The notes beneath the pieces were generated by a model. That model was not told the origin of the DNA, did not search any database, and saw nothing but the letters and a program-made list of their open reading frames with translations. DNA of 64,000 bases from Vicinamibacterales bacterium (GTDB lineage: Bacteria > Acidobacteriota > Vicinamibacteria > Vicinamibacterales > 2-12-FULL-66-21). A program made the translations under genes and the position numbers. Below are positions 11,700 through 21,900 of the stretch, piece by piece. The DNA lies in contig DASSPH010000097.1 in the NCBI GenBank assembly GCA_035699745.1, positions 1 through 64,000 on the forward strand, read 5' to 3'. Each line of letters starts with the position of its first letter. Within the stretch, counting starts at the first letter, position 1.

Positions 11700-13233
11700 C
11701 TTTGAGGAACGTGAAGTCCGCGATTGGCGAGAGGCGCACGCCCTGGAGATCGGGCTGAAACACCGCCACGTTGGTCTTGTACCAGAGCGGAATGTAGGGA
11801 ACGTCCCGGGCGACCGCCTGCTGGATGTCTCCGTACAGCGCGCGCCGCTCGCCGTCGTCCAGCGCGGAGGACGCGCGTTCGATCAGGCCGTCGACCTCGG
11901 GATTGCGATAGTGCACGCGGTTGATGCCGGCGCGCGGCACCTGGCTGGAGTGGTAGAGCAGACGCAGCATGTCGGGGTCGGTGACCCCCACGAACTGCGC
12001 CGTGTACATCTGGAAGTTGCCCGCCACCATGTCGCGCTGGAGCGTGGCGAACTCCTGCGATCGGATCTGCAGCGCCACGCCGACGCGCGCCAGATCCTGC
12101 TGGATCGCCGCCGCCTGAATCCGGTAGACCTCGGCGGTCGATGTCTTGAGGGTGAGCGTCAGCCGCGGCCGCGGCCCGTCGCCGTCCGGATCCGGATACC
12201 CGGCCGCATCGAGGAGGCGGGCGGCTTCTGCAGGATCGTGGCGGAACTCGAACACGTCGCGGCGGAACGCCCACGACATCGGCGGCAGGACGCCGACCGC
12301 CGGAGCGGCGAATCCGCGGCGCAGGTACTTGACGATGGCCTGGCGATCGATCGCGAACCCGAGCGCGCGCCGTACGTCGACATGCTGCAGGATCGGATCT
12401 CTCAGGTTCAGGGCGACGTAGGCGTAGTCGGTGCCGGCAGCCGTCTCGATGCGCAGCTTCCCTTCGCGCTGCATCTGCCAGACGATGTCGGGGGAGACGT
12501 CGTTGACGACCAGGTCCACCGTCCCCTTGCGCAGCTCGAGGCCGCGCATCGTGTCGTCGGGCACCACCTTCAGCACGAGCCCGGGATTCTTCGCCGGCCC
12601 GTCGAAGTACTCGTCGAACCGCGCCAGCACGATGCGATCGTCCGGCCGGAACGAAACCAGCTTGTAGGGCCCGGTGCCGACGGGCGACCGCGCGTTCGCG
12701 CTGCCGGATCCCGCCTGGACGATGCCCATCACGAGATTGATCGGAAACGATCCAAACGGCGCCTTCAGCCGGAATGCGACGGTGTATGGGTCGAGGATGT
12801 CGACCGCCGCGACGTTCCGGTAGGCATTGGTGCGCCCGATGAACTTCGGATCGATCAGGCTGCGGAACGTGTACGCGACGTCTTCGGCGGTCAGCTCGCG
12901 GCCGTCGTGGAACGTCACGCCGCGGCGGATCCGCGCCACGTAGGTCAGCGGATCGGGGCGCTCGAGCGATTCGGCCAGCTCGGGCACCACGCGCAGGCTG
13001 GCGTCGATGCGCACCAGCGAGTTGTAGAGGAGCTGATGCGCCTTCTGCGACGCCTCGTCGATCCCGACGCGCGAATCGAGATTCACCGCGGAGTTCGTCA
13101 TGCCGACGACGACGTAGCCTGGATCGTCGCGCGCGGTGCCGCACGCGCCCGCGGACAGCGCGACGGCGCCCAGCGCGACGACGGCCAGCACCCGACGCCC
13201 GCGCGCCGAACGCCGGGCGGAAGTGACGGTCAC
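11674..13233 (-). CDS. oligopeptide-type ABC transporter substrate-binding lipoprotein
   Basis: A 519-residue SBP_bac_5 (DppA/OppA) family binding protein. It starts at a GTG that overlaps the mutS stop as GTGA, and its N-terminus is a signal peptide ending in a lipobox-like AGAC, so it is probably a lipoprotein. Family landmarks include TYVARIRRGVTFHDGRELTA, VAYTFRSLIDP and DVRRALGFAIDR. These proteins capture peptides, nickel or sugars for an ABC importer, but no permease or ATPase gene is adjacent. The gene sits between mutS and the outer-membrane peptidase gene, overlapping both, so a functional link with that peptidase (peptide scavenging) is possible but inferred. Confidence 0.88.
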   Translation of the reverse strand: MTVTSARRSARGRRVLAVVALGAVALSAGACGTARDDPGYVVVGMTNSAVNLDSRVGIDEASQKAHQLLYNSLVRIDASLRVVPELAESLERPDPLTYVARIRRGVTFHDGRELTAEDVAYTFRSLIDPKFIGRTNAYRNVAAVDILDPYTVAFRLKAPFGSFPINLVMGIVQAGSGSANARSPVGTGPYKLVSFRPDDRIVLARFDEYFDGPAKNPGLVLKVVPDDTMRGLELRKGTVDLVVNDVSPDIVWQMQREGKLRIETAAGTDYAYVALNLRDPILQHVDVRRALGFAIDRQAIVKYLRRGFAAPAVGVLPPMSWAFRRDVFEFRHDPAEAARLLDAAGYPDPDGDGPRPRLTLTLKTSTAEVYRIQAAAIQQDLARVGVALQIRSQEFATLQRDMVAGNFQMYTAQFVGVTDPDMLRLLYHSSQVPRAGINRVHYRNPEVDGLIERASSALDDGERRALYGDIQQAVARDVPYIPLWYKTNVAVFQPDLQGVRLSPIADFTFLKDVYRARRR

Positions 13234-15872
13234 GATCCCGCTTCCTCCTTGAGCTGCGCGAGAAGCGTGAGGGCCTGCATGGGCGTGAGGTTGTCGAGGT
13301 CGAGGCCGCGCAGCTTGAGCCGCAGCGGATCGTCCTCCGGGGCGGGGGCGGCGAACAGGCCCAGCTGCTGCTGCGGCGCGGCGCCGCTCAACGAGGGCCG
13401 GCCGCCGCGCGACAGTTCGTCGCGCTCGAGGCCGGTGAGGATCTCCCGGGCGCGCGAGACCACCGCCGGCGGCAGTCCGGCGAGCCGCGCCACCTGGATG
13501 CCGTAGCTGCGGTCCGCCCGCCCCGGCACCACCTTCCGCAGCAGCACCAGATCGTCCTTCCACTCGCGCACCACGACGTGGAAGTTGGCCACGGAGGGGA
13601 GGGCGTCCGCCAGATCGGTCAGCTCGTGGTAGTGCGTGGCGAAGATCGTCTTCGGCCGCGACCGCGGGTTCGAGGCGAGATATTCCGCGACCGCCCAGGC
13701 GAGGCTCAGGCCGTCGAACGTGGCCGTGCCGCGGCCGATCTCGTCGAGGATCACCAGGCTGCGCGAGGTCGCGCAGTGCAGGATGTTGGCGGTCTCCTGC
13801 ATCTCCACCATGAACGTGGACTGGCCGCGGGCGATGTTGTCCGACGCGCCGACGCGGGCGAAGATGCGATCGACGATCGGCAGCTTGGCGCTGCGCGCCG
13901 GCACGAACGATCCCGCCTGCGCCATCAGGCTGAGCAGCGCGCACTGCCGCAGGTAGGTGCTCTTGCCCCCCATGTTGGGGCCGGTCAGGATGATCAGCTG
14001 CTGCGCCGCGGCGTCGAGCGCGACGTCGTTGGGCACGAAGGCGTCCGCGACGTGCCGTTCCACGACCGGGTGCCGCGCGTCGGCGGCGGTCAGCTCGTCG
14101 CCGGCGTGCATCAGCGGCTTGGTGTAGTTGTGCACCGCCGCGGTCTCGGCGAGCCCGGCCAGGACGTCGAGCGCCGCCAGGCCGCGCGCGGTGTCCTGGA
14201 TTCGCGGCGCCGCCGCCGCGACCCGCCCGCGCAGCGCGTCGAAGATCTCCACCTCGCGCTCGAGGATGCGTTCGTCGGCGCCGAGGACCTTCTCTTCGTA
14301 CTCCTTGAGCGCCGGGGTGATGAAGCGCTCGCCGCCGGCGATGGTCTGCTTGCGATGGTAGTCCGCGGGCACGCCGCCGAGGTTCGACTTGGAGACCTCG
14401 ATGTAGTACCCGAACACGCGGTTGTAGCGAATCTTCAGCGAGGCGATGCCGGTGCGCGCCCGTTCGGCCTCCTCCATCGCGGCAATCCGCTGCTTGCCGC
14501 TCCGGCTGATGCCGCGCAGCTCGTCGAGCTCGCCGTCGACGCCGTCGCGGATGGCGCCGCCGTCGCGCGCCGCGGCCGGCGGCGCCTCGACGAGCGAGGC
14601 CGCCAGCGCGTCGCGGACGTCCGCGACGTCGTCGAGCTCCGCCGCCAGGCTGCGCACGAGGGGAGACTGGAACTCGTCGAGCAGCAGGCGGACGCGCGGC
14701 ACGGCCGCGATCGACTGCCGCAGCGCCACCAGGTCGCGCGGCCCCGCGGTCCCGAGCGCAGCGCGCGCCACCAGCCGTTCGATGTCGTGAATCGACTTCA
14801 GCGTCTCGCGCAGCTTGGCGCGCGCCGTGCCGCGGAAGGCGAAGTCCTCGACCGCGTCGAGGCGATCCTGGATCCGCTCGATGGCGACCAGCGGACGCAG
14901 CAGCCAGGCGCGCAGCTGCCGCCCGCCCATCGGCGTGATGGTTCGATCGATCTCGTGCAGCAGCGATCCGGCGCGGCCGCCGTCGGCGGCCTCGATCACT
15001 TCGAGGTTGCGCAGCGTGGTCGGGTCGACGATCAGGCAGTCGGCGCCGGTGCGGAACGAGAGCCCGCGAACGTGCGCGAGATCGGCCTTCTGGGTGTCGC
15101 GCAGGTAGTGCACGAGCGCGCCGGCCGCGGCAACGGCGGCGGTGCGTCCCTCGACGCCGAAGCCGAGCAGCGACTGCGTCTGCAATTGCTCCAGCAGCGT
15201 CCGGCGGGCGGCCTCGTACTCGAACGTCCACGGCTCCGCCTGCGTGATCCGCGCGTCGATGCGCGCCGCCGCCACCAGCGGCGCGGCGCCGGCGAAGCCT
15301 GCCGGCGCGAGCAGCTCGCGCGGCCTCAGCACCGCGAGCTCGTCTGCCAGCGACGCCATCGCCGTCTCGCCGGCGTACTCGGCCGTCGTGAACTCGCCGG
15401 TCGAGAGGTCGAGCAGCGCCACGCCGAAGCCCGGCGCGCCGCTCGCCGGCGCCAGCGACAGCATGAACGCCGGCTCCCGCGCGTCGAGATAGCCCGCGTC
15501 GGTCAGCGTCCCGGGCGAGACCACCCGCACGACTTCCCGGCGCACCAGCCCCTTGGCCTTCTTCGGGTCCTCGACCTGCTCGACGACGGCGACACGGAAT
15601 CCCTTCTTCACCAGGCGCGCGATGTACCCGTCGGCGGCGTGGTGCGGCACCCCGCACATCGGAATCGCGCCGCCCGCCGCGTCCTTCGATCGCGAGGTCA
15701 GCGTCAGCTCGAGGGCGCGCGCCGCGGTCAGCGCGTCCTCGTAGAACATCTCGTAGAAATCTCCCATCCGGAAGAAGACGATCGCGTCGCGGTACTGGCG
15801 CTTCGCCTCGAAGTACTGACGCATCGCCGGCGTGGCGCCGGCCGGCTCGACCGACACGGGAGGGGAGGACAT
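13230..15872 (-). CDS. mutS: DNA mismatch repair protein MutS
   Basis: 880 residues from the ATG at 15872, the usual MutS length. The mismatch-wedge motif GDFYEMF is near the N-terminus. Walker A (TGPNMGGKSTYLRQ) and Walker B (VILDEIGRGTATFDG, with A where S is usual) lie in the C-terminal ATPase. MutS binds mispairs and recruits MutL. An ATG at 15899 is in frame but overlaps a likely extended -10 (15890-15898), so the downstream start is preferred. The gene heads a translationally coupled set with the binding lipoprotein and outer-membrane peptidase, an unusual partnership. It diverges from tsaB. Confidence 0.95.
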   Translation of the reverse strand: MSSPPVSVEPAGATPAMRQYFEAKRQYRDAIVFFRMGDFYEMFYEDALTAARALELTLTSRSKDAAGGAIPMCGVPHHAADGYIARLVKKGFRVAVVEQVEDPKKAKGLVRREVVRVVSPGTLTDAGYLDAREPAFMLSLAPASGAPGFGVALLDLSTGEFTTAEYAGETAMASLADELAVLRPRELLAPAGFAGAAPLVAAARIDARITQAEPWTFEYEAARRTLLEQLQTQSLLGFGVEGRTAAVAAAGALVHYLRDTQKADLAHVRGLSFRTGADCLIVDPTTLRNLEVIEAADGGRAGSLLHEIDRTITPMGGRQLRAWLLRPLVAIERIQDRLDAVEDFAFRGTARAKLRETLKSIHDIERLVARAALGTAGPRDLVALRQSIAAVPRVRLLLDEFQSPLVRSLAAELDDVADVRDALAASLVEAPPAAARDGGAIRDGVDGELDELRGISRSGKQRIAAMEEAERARTGIASLKIRYNRVFGYYIEVSKSNLGGVPADYHRKQTIAGGERFITPALKEYEEKVLGADERILEREVEIFDALRGRVAAAAPRIQDTARGLAALDVLAGLAETAAVHNYTKPLMHAGDELTAADARHPVVERHVADAFVPNDVALDAAAQQLIILTGPNMGGKSTYLRQCALLSLMAQAGSFVPARSAKLPIVDRIFARVGASDNIARGQSTFMVEMQETANILHCATSRSLVILDEIGRGTATFDGLSLAWAVAEYLASNPRSRPKTIFATHYHELTDLADALPSVANFHVVVREWKDDLVLLRKVVPGRADRSYGIQVARLAGLPPAVVSRAREILTGLERDELSRGGRPSLSGAAPQQQLGLFAAPAPEDDPLRLKLRGLDLDNLTPMQALTLLAQLKEEAGS

Positions 15873-15889
15873 CGGCGGGGACTGGCGCG

Positions 15890-15898
15890 AGTATAACA
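15890..15898 (-). promoter_or_regulatory. extended -10 for mutS
   Basis: On the minus strand the bases read TGTTATACT, an extended -10 (TGnTATACT) 17 bp before the chosen mutS start. No good -35 is seen, which is common for extended -10 promoters. Confidence 0.45.
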
Positions 15899-15908
15899 TT
15901 GCAGATCG

Positions 15909-16658
15909 ATGCTGATTCTCGCGCTCGACACGTCGTCGGCCGCCGGCAGCGCGGCGATCGTGCGCGACGGCGCGCTCGCGATCGAGCGCGAAGGCGATCC
16001 GTCGCGGACGCACGGGCAGCGGTTGCCGCTGGAGCTGATGGCGATCCTGAACGAGGCGCACGTCGCGCTCGCGGAGGTCGACGCGTTCGCGGTCGTGACC
16101 GGCCCGGGATCGTTCACCGGCTTGCGCGTCGGCATCGCCACCATCCAGGGGCTCGCGCTGGCGCGCGGCAGGCGCGTCGCGCCGGTGAGCGCGTTCGAGG
16201 CGCTGGTCTTCCCGGCCGCCGGAGGCTCCGGAGTTTCCGGCCTCGAAGCCGGCGAGTCCTGCCGCGCGGTCTGGATCGATGCGCATCGGCGGGAGGTGTT
16301 CGCGGCGTTGTACGCCTCCGACGGACGTACGGTCCTCGAGCCGCCGACTTCGCTGTCGCCGGAAGCGACGATCGAGAACTGGATCGGCAGGATCGAGACC
16401 GGCGCGCGCGTGCACTTCGCCGGCGACGGCGCCGTCCGCTACGCCGACGTCATCCGCGCCGGCCTGGGCGAACGCGCGGTGATTCCCGGTGCGGTGCCCC
16501 CGCTGGCCGGCGCTGCCGGCCTGATCGCCGCGGCCGATCCCGCGCGCGCGGTCGCGCCGCACGCGCTCGTGCCCCTCTACGTCCGCCGCTCCGACGCGGA
16601 GCTCGCGCGCGATCGCGCGCGGTCCGGCTCCGCCGTTCCGCCGGTTCCGCGTCGCTGA
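15909..16658 (+). CDS. tsaB: tRNA t6A modification protein TsaB
   Basis: 249 residues of the inactive ASKHA-fold partner of TsaD. The N-terminus MLILALDTSSAAGSAAI and the central VVTGPGSFTGLRVGIA stretch are the usual TsaB landmarks. Together with TsaD and TsaE it makes threonylcarbamoyl-adenosine at position 37 of ANN-decoding tRNAs. Its stop overlaps the start of rimI (TGATG), a common tsaB-rimI pairing. Only about 36 bp separate it from the divergent mutS start. Confidence 0.93.
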   Translation: MLILALDTSSAAGSAAIVRDGALAIEREGDPSRTHGQRLPLELMAILNEAHVALAEVDAFAVVTGPGSFTGLRVGIATIQGLALARGRRVAPVSAFEALVFPAAGGSGVSGLEAGESCRAVWIDAHRREVFAALYASDGRTVLEPPTSLSPEATIENWIGRIETGARVHFAGDGAVRYADVIRAGLGERAVIPGAVPPLAGAAGLIAAADPARAVAPHALVPLYVRRSDAELARDRARSGSAVPPVPRR

Positions 16659-17125
16659 TGCAGGTCGAACGGCTGCGCGCCGGGGCCCGCGGCAGCGATC
16701 TCGACGCGGTCGCCGCGCTCGAAGCCGAGTCGTTCACCAATCCGTGGCCGCGCGAGACGCTGGTGTGGGAGCTCGAGAACTCCGACGTCACGCGCGCCTA
16801 CGTGCTCCGCGAGGCCGATGGCGCCGTCGTGGCGTTCTGCGTCTGCTGGGTCATTTTCGACGAGTTGCACATAAATACACTCGCCGTGGCGCCAGCCGTC
16901 CGCCGGCAGGGGCGAGCGACGGCGCTCCTCCGGCACGTGATGGCCGAGGCCGCCGCCAGCGGGGCCACCAGGGCCACGCTCGAGGTTCGGGCTTCCAACG
17001 CGGCGGCCCTGGCGCTCTACGAGCGGCTGGGATTCCGGGTGGCCGCCACCCGGCCCGGCTACTACGTCAAACCGCCGGAAGACGCCCTCATCCTGTGGCG
17101 GGAAGGGCTTGACGCTTCACCTTGA
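16658..17125 (+). CDS. rimI: ribosomal protein alanine N-acetyltransferase RimI
   Basis: A 155-residue GNAT acetyltransferase. The acetyl-CoA motif reads VAPAVRRQGRATALL, followed by the usual ASNAAALALYERLGF. RimI acetylates the N-terminus of ribosomal protein S18, and related enzymes can acetylate other proteins. The ATG overlaps the tsaB stop codon, so the two are translationally coupled. Length and neighbour both support RimI rather than a generic GNAT. Confidence 0.88.
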   Translation: MQVERLRAGARGSDLDAVAALEAESFTNPWPRETLVWELENSDVTRAYVLREADGAVVAFCVCWVIFDELHINTLAVAPAVRRQGRATALLRHVMAEAAASGATRATLEVRASNAAALALYERLGFRVAATRPGYYVKPPEDALILWREGLDASP

Positions 17126-17194
17126 TGCCCCTTGTGCCTTGTGGTAGTTTCCCGGTTATGAATGTCCTCGGGTAGCTCCAATCAGGAGGCGGAA

Positions 17195-17443
17195 ATGCCG
17201 ACAGATTTCGAAGCAATAAGGCAGCAGCTGTTGGAAAGCAACGACGAGTTCCGCCAACTCGCCAGTCAGCACCACGACCTCGACGAACGCATCCATAATC
17301 TCGCCACCCGCCCGTATCTATCCGAACCCGAGCAACTCGAAGAAGTCACTCTGAAGAAGCGCAAGCTCCACCTGAAGGACCAGATGGAGAGCATCCTGCG
17401 GCACAGCCAGGCCGAGCACGGCCTGTCGTCCGCTCGTCATTGA
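17195..17443 (+). CDS. YdcH/DUF465 family small protein
   Basis: 82 residues, highly charged and predicted to be two helices of a coiled coil (DFEAIRQQLLESNDEFRQLA, then EEVTLKKRKLHLKDQ). The YdcH family is widespread and of unknown function. The ATG at 17195 is chosen because a perfect AGGAGG lies 6 bp upstream; an earlier in-frame ATG at 17162 has no such site. A strong terminator follows 22 bp after the stop, so this is a single-gene unit. Confidence 0.85.
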   Translation: MPTDFEAIRQQLLESNDEFRQLASQHHDLDERIHNLATRPYLSEPEQLEEVTLKKRKLHLKDQMESILRHSQAEHGLSSARH

Positions 17444-17465
17444 CGCGCTGTTAACGGCATAGATC

Positions 17466-17503
17466 GAGGCCGGTCCCACACGTTGAGACCGGCCTCTTTT
17501 TTT
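17466..17503 (+). terminator. Rho-independent terminator after ydcH-like gene
   Basis: GAGGCCGGTC and GACCGGCCTC form a perfect 10-bp GC-rich stem with an 11-nt loop, followed by seven Ts. It is the clearest intrinsic terminator in the window. It ends only 4 bp before the psd start codon. Confidence 0.93.
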
Positions 17504-17507
17504 CCTC

Positions 17508-18149
17508 ATGAAGATCGATCGCGCGGGACTTCCGTTCATCGCCGGCGCCATGCTGCCGGCCGCGGTGCTGGCCGGGGCGCGCCGCTACGGCTGGGCGGCC
17601 GGGTTCGCGGCGCTCGGCGCGTTTTTCACCTACTTCTTCCGCGACCCCGAGCGCAATGTCCCGACGGCTCCCGGCCTGGTGGTGTCTCCCGCGGACGGCC
17701 GCGTCGTCATTGCCGGGCCGACCGATGGCCGCTGGAGCCCGCCCGGCGACTGGCAGCAGATCACGATCTTCCTGTCGCCGATGGACGTGCACATGAACCG
17801 CTCGCCGGTCGAGGGGCGCGTCACCCGGATCGAATACCGGCCCGGCAAGTTCCTGCCGGCGTATAAAGAGGATGCCGGCGCCAACGAGCTGAACGAGATC
17901 TGGATCGACCATCGGGGCGAGGCGGTCGTGGTGCGGCAGATCGTCGGCGTGCTGGCGCGCCGCGTCGTCTGCCGCGTGAACGAAGGGCAGCAGCTCGAGC
18001 GCGGCGAACGGATCGGCCTGATGAAATTCGGCTCGCGCATGGACGTCTTCCTCCCGAAGCGCGCGCACCTGCTGGTGTCCGTCGGCCAGGCCGTCGTCGG
18101 CGGAGAGACGGTGCTGGCGCGTCTGGACCCGATCGCGGGAGCGCGGTGA
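17508..18149 (+). CDS. psd: phosphatidylserine decarboxylase (short form)
   Basis: 213 residues of the short PSD type. This enzyme cleaves itself at a Gly-Ser bond to make a pyruvoyl cofactor; the site is KFGSRMDVFLP, with S176 the expected pyruvoyl residue. FFRDPER and DVHMNRSPVEG are further family landmarks, and the N-terminus has a membrane-facing hydrophobic stretch. It converts phosphatidylserine to phosphatidylethanolamine. The next gene, pssA, supplies the substrate and overlaps by GTGA. No ribosome-binding site is visible because the terminator T-run abuts the start codon. Confidence 0.94.
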   Translation: MKIDRAGLPFIAGAMLPAAVLAGARRYGWAAGFAALGAFFTYFFRDPERNVPTAPGLVVSPADGRVVIAGPTDGRWSPPGDWQQITIFLSPMDVHMNRSPVEGRVTRIEYRPGKFLPAYKEDAGANELNEIWIDHRGEAVVVRQIVGVLARRVVCRVNEGQQLERGERIGLMKFGSRMDVFLPKRAHLLVSVGQAVVGGETVLARLDPIAGAR

Positions 18150-18937
18150 TCAATCCGCTGGCGCGCCGGCGCGGCGATCGCCCGGAGCGCTTCCGGCGGG
18201 GGATCTACCTCGTTCCCTCGCTGTTCACGCTCGCGAATCTCTTCTGCGGCTACGGCTGCGTCGTGTATGCGACCCGCGGCGACTTCGACACCGCGGCGCT
18301 GCTCATCGGCGTCGCGATGGTCGTGGACATGCTCGACGGCTTGATCGCGCGGCTGACCAACTCGCAGTCGGCGTTCGGCGCCGAGCTGGATTCGCTGGCG
18401 GACGTCGTCTCGTTCGGGCTGGCGCCGGCGATCCTGGCGTTCACCTGGGGCTTGTGGCCGCTCGGACGGATCGGCTGGGCGACCGGCTTCATTTACGTCA
18501 CCGCGGCGGCGCTGCGGCTCGCGCGCTTCAACATCCAGGCGACCACGGCCGGCGACAAGCGCTACTTCGCCGGGATGCCGAGTCCCGCCGCGGCGGCGGT
18601 CATCGCGTCGACGGTGTATCTCTGGCCGTGGGGGCTGCAGGATCCGAGGGCGGCGGCGCCGGCGCTGGCCGTCGTGCTGGTGCCGGCGTTCCTGATGGTC
18701 AGCACGATCCGCTTCCGCAGCATCAAGGCGATTGACGTCGGCTGGCGCCGCTCGTACTTCGCGCTCTTTCTCGGCGCGATCGTGATCGCGCTCATCGCCG
18801 CCCACCCGCGGATCGCGCTCGTCGTGATGTCGTACACCTACACGCTCTGGGGCGTGACCAACGTGGTGCTCGCCCGCGTGCGGCATCCCAAGCCCAAGGG
18901 GCACGCCCTCAAGCCGACGGATCCACCGGTAGTCTGA
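18146..18937 (+). CDS. pssA: CDP-diacylglycerol-serine O-phosphatidyltransferase
   Basis: 263 residues, an integral membrane enzyme of the CDP-alcohol phosphatidyltransferase family. The signature DGx2ARx8Gx3Dx3D is exact: DGLIAR starts it and GAELDSLAD ends it. The protein makes phosphatidylserine from CDP-diacylglycerol and serine, feeding Psd. Several hydrophobic segments span the rest. The start is a GTG overlapping the psd stop. The 3' end overlaps the convergent histidine kinase gene by 29 bp. Confidence 0.93.
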   Translation: MINPLARRRGDRPERFRRGIYLVPSLFTLANLFCGYGCVVYATRGDFDTAALLIGVAMVVDMLDGLIARLTNSQSAFGAELDSLADVVSFGLAPAILAFTWGLWPLGRIGWATGFIYVTAAALRLARFNIQATTAGDKRYFAGMPSPAAAAVIASTVYLWPWGLQDPRAAAPALAVVLVPAFLMVSTIRFRSIKAIDVGWRRSYFALFLGAIVIALIAAHPRIALVVMSYTYTLWGVTNVVLARVRHPKPKGHALKPTDPPVV

Positions 18938-21900
18938 TCGTCACCGTGGTGCCGGCGCCGCGGCGGCTCTCCACCTGAATGTGGCCGCCGCTCAACTCGA
19001 CGTTGCGCAGCGCAATCGGCAGTCCCAGCCCCGTGCCGGTCGTCTTGGTGGAGAAGTAGGGCTCGAACACGCGGGCGAGCGCTTCGTCGTCCATCCCCAC
19101 GCCGGTGTCCGCCACTCGAATCGAGACCCAGCCCGGCTCCACCGTCGACGTGATGTGCAGCGACCCGGTGCCGGGCATCGCGTGCAGCGCGTTCTCGACG
19201 ACATTCGCCAGCGCGCGCGCGACGAGGGTGCGGTCCACCAGCACCGGAGGCAGCGGCGCCTGGATCTCGTTGACGATCTCGATGCGTCCGGCAAGTCCGG
19301 CACGGTACGGCTCGACGACGTCGTGCACCAGCCGCGCTGCGTCGACCCGCGCGCGGCGCGCGGTCGGCGACGAGGCGAAGCTCGAGAACTCTGACGCGAT
19401 CTGTCGCAGCAGCCGCACCTGGCCGAGGATGGCGGTGACGCAGCCTTCGAGCACCGGCCCGAGCGGCTGACCGCGGTCGGCGTGCACGCGCTGGAGGTGT
19501 TCCGCCGAGAGCTGGATCGGCGTCAGGGGATTCTTGATCTCGTGCGCCACCTGCCGCGCCATCTCGGCCCAGGCCTCGAGGCGGTGGGTGCGCTCCAGCT
19601 GATCGCGCTGCGCTTTCAGCTCCGCGGCCATGCCGTTGAACGCGTCGACCAGCCGGCGCAGCTCGTCGGACGAACGCACCGCGATGCGCGCGTCGAAATC
19701 GCCCCGCGCGATGCGCCCGGTGGCGCGGGTCAGCTGCCGGACGGGGTCGGCGATCCGCTCCGCCATCGAGAGGCCGATGCCGGCGCCGAGCAGCACGAAG
19801 AACAGCGCCGCCAGGTGGACGCCGCGATCGAGCTCGTCGATCTCGCGCTCGACTTCGTGCTGGCGGAAGGCGAGCGGCACGGTGAGCGCGCCGGTGGCCC
19901 CGCCGGTCCGCACCGGCGCCGCCGCCACCATGTACGGCACCGCGCCGATCTGGTCCTCGGTGACGAAGCTCGGCAGCCGCTGCAGGATGATGGCGCGGTA
20001 CACGCCGTCGGGCGTTCGCGTCGGCAGGACGCCCGAGGCGAACAGGTCGCGCTCGCTCGTCGCCACCAGCTCCGCGTCGGCAAAGACGTTGACGTCCTGG
20101 TTGATCAACTGGCTGATCCACACCATCACGTCGTCACTCCCGAACGTGCCGGCGGCCGCTTCGCCGCCCCGGCGGAGCAGCGCGTCGGACTCCTCGATCA
20201 CCCGCTGCGCGACGGCGGCGGTGCGGGCCGCCTCCGCGCGAATCCCTTCGTTCAGCAGTCCGGCGAAGTAGGTCCGGATGACGAGCGCCAGCGTCAGCAC
20301 CGGGACGATCGACGCGAGCACGAAGGCGAGGAACAGCTTGCGGTAGAAGCTCGCGCGGATTTCGCGCAGCAGCGCCCGTCCGGTCTGCGGGCGCACGCGC
20401 GAGAGCCGCGTGAACACCGCCGTGCCGATGAGCGCGAGAACGTAGCCGGCCGCCGCCAGCGTGGTCAGCTCGGCGAGCCGTACCAGGTGATCGAACACTC
20501 CCGGAATCGGATATCCGAGCGCGTAGATGAACTGCCGATCGTTGGCGAAGTAGACGTTGTACGCGGTGTCGTTCTTCTCGAGCACCGTCCAGAACGGCTC
20601 GCGCGAGCGGTAGACGCGCGCGAAGGTGGCGTCGTCGAGCGGCCAGGCGTCGGGCGCGGACGAATAGATCGTGGTCAGCCCCCACCCGTAGGCGGTGAAC
20701 TCGACGTCGCCGGCGGGCGGCCCCTCGAGCGGCGCGCTGCCGGTGGGACTGAAGACGTCGAGATACGCCGATTGGGAGCTGATGAAGGGCAGCGTGCGGT
20801 AGTCGAACACGACGTGGACCGCGATCATGCCGATCCGCCGCCCGTCCGCGCACACGCTGCGCTGCGCATGCAGCGTGTTGCGCTCCTGCCCGCCGGCGAA
20901 GAGCAGCGCCTCGCCGAAGATCTCCCAGTGGCAATCGCGCAGCGTCTCGCTCGCGGCCGCGCGGTTGTACTCGGGGAAGTTCAGCGCGAAGCAGCTCACC
21001 AGCGTCCCCGAGCCGTCGTAGATCTCGATGTCGCTGGTGAGCCGCGCGCGGGCGAGCACCGTCTGGTTCCAGATCCGGAACGCCGGATCCGTGCTGCAGC
21101 CGCCGACGGCGCCCCGCGCCGAGGTGACGAGCGTCGTCAGATCGGGCAGCGCATCGATCTCGGCGAGCGCTTCGTTCAACCGCGCCTGCAGCGCCTGCGG
21201 GTGGCTCATCGCCTCGACGGCGTAGCGGCTCTCGATGAGCGAGCGCATCTTGCGCTCGGCGACGAAATGCACGGACGGGTAGACGAGCAGCGCCGGCAGC
21301 AGGAATGCCATGAACAGCGCGAGAATCCGCGACCCCGCCGTCACCCTGCGGTACCAGATGACGAGCCGCGGCGCGACCAGCGCCGCGGCGGCGCAGGCCG
21401 TCGCGCCGAGCACCACCGCGGATACGGGCACCGCCCATCCGCCGCGGTAGGCGATCGCGGCAATCACCAGGATCGGCCCGAGCCAGAGCGCGGCAGCGGC
21501 GGCGTGGCGCGAGGACCAGCGCCGGGGCATCCGCCATCGCGCCAGGGCGATCACGCACGCCAGCGCGCCGGCCCAGAGCGCCGCCGCATGGCCGAGCAGC
21601 ACGCCCGAAAGCGTCGCCAGCCGCGGAGCCGTCCACGGATGCAGCGAAAAGTGGCGCAGATCGACTTGCGAGGGATCGACGCTGCGGCCGAGCAGCCGCT
21701 CGAACGCAATCAGCAGCGCGGCGAGCACGATGCCGCACGCGAGCTGCGCCGCCACGAACAGGACCCAGCCGCCTTCCGGCGAGCGCCGGATCGCCCGGAG
21801 CGCGACACGCAGCCGCACGGCGGCAGACACCAGCGCCGCGGCGACCGCCGCGGCGGTCGCCCCTCCCAGCAGCACGGCCACCGCCCGGCGGTGGCCTTCG

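Noticed and set aside
11674-15657. 1327-codon frame through mutS
   Set aside because: Only the downstream part (from 13233) is protein-like; the rest is antisense-frame noise over mutS.
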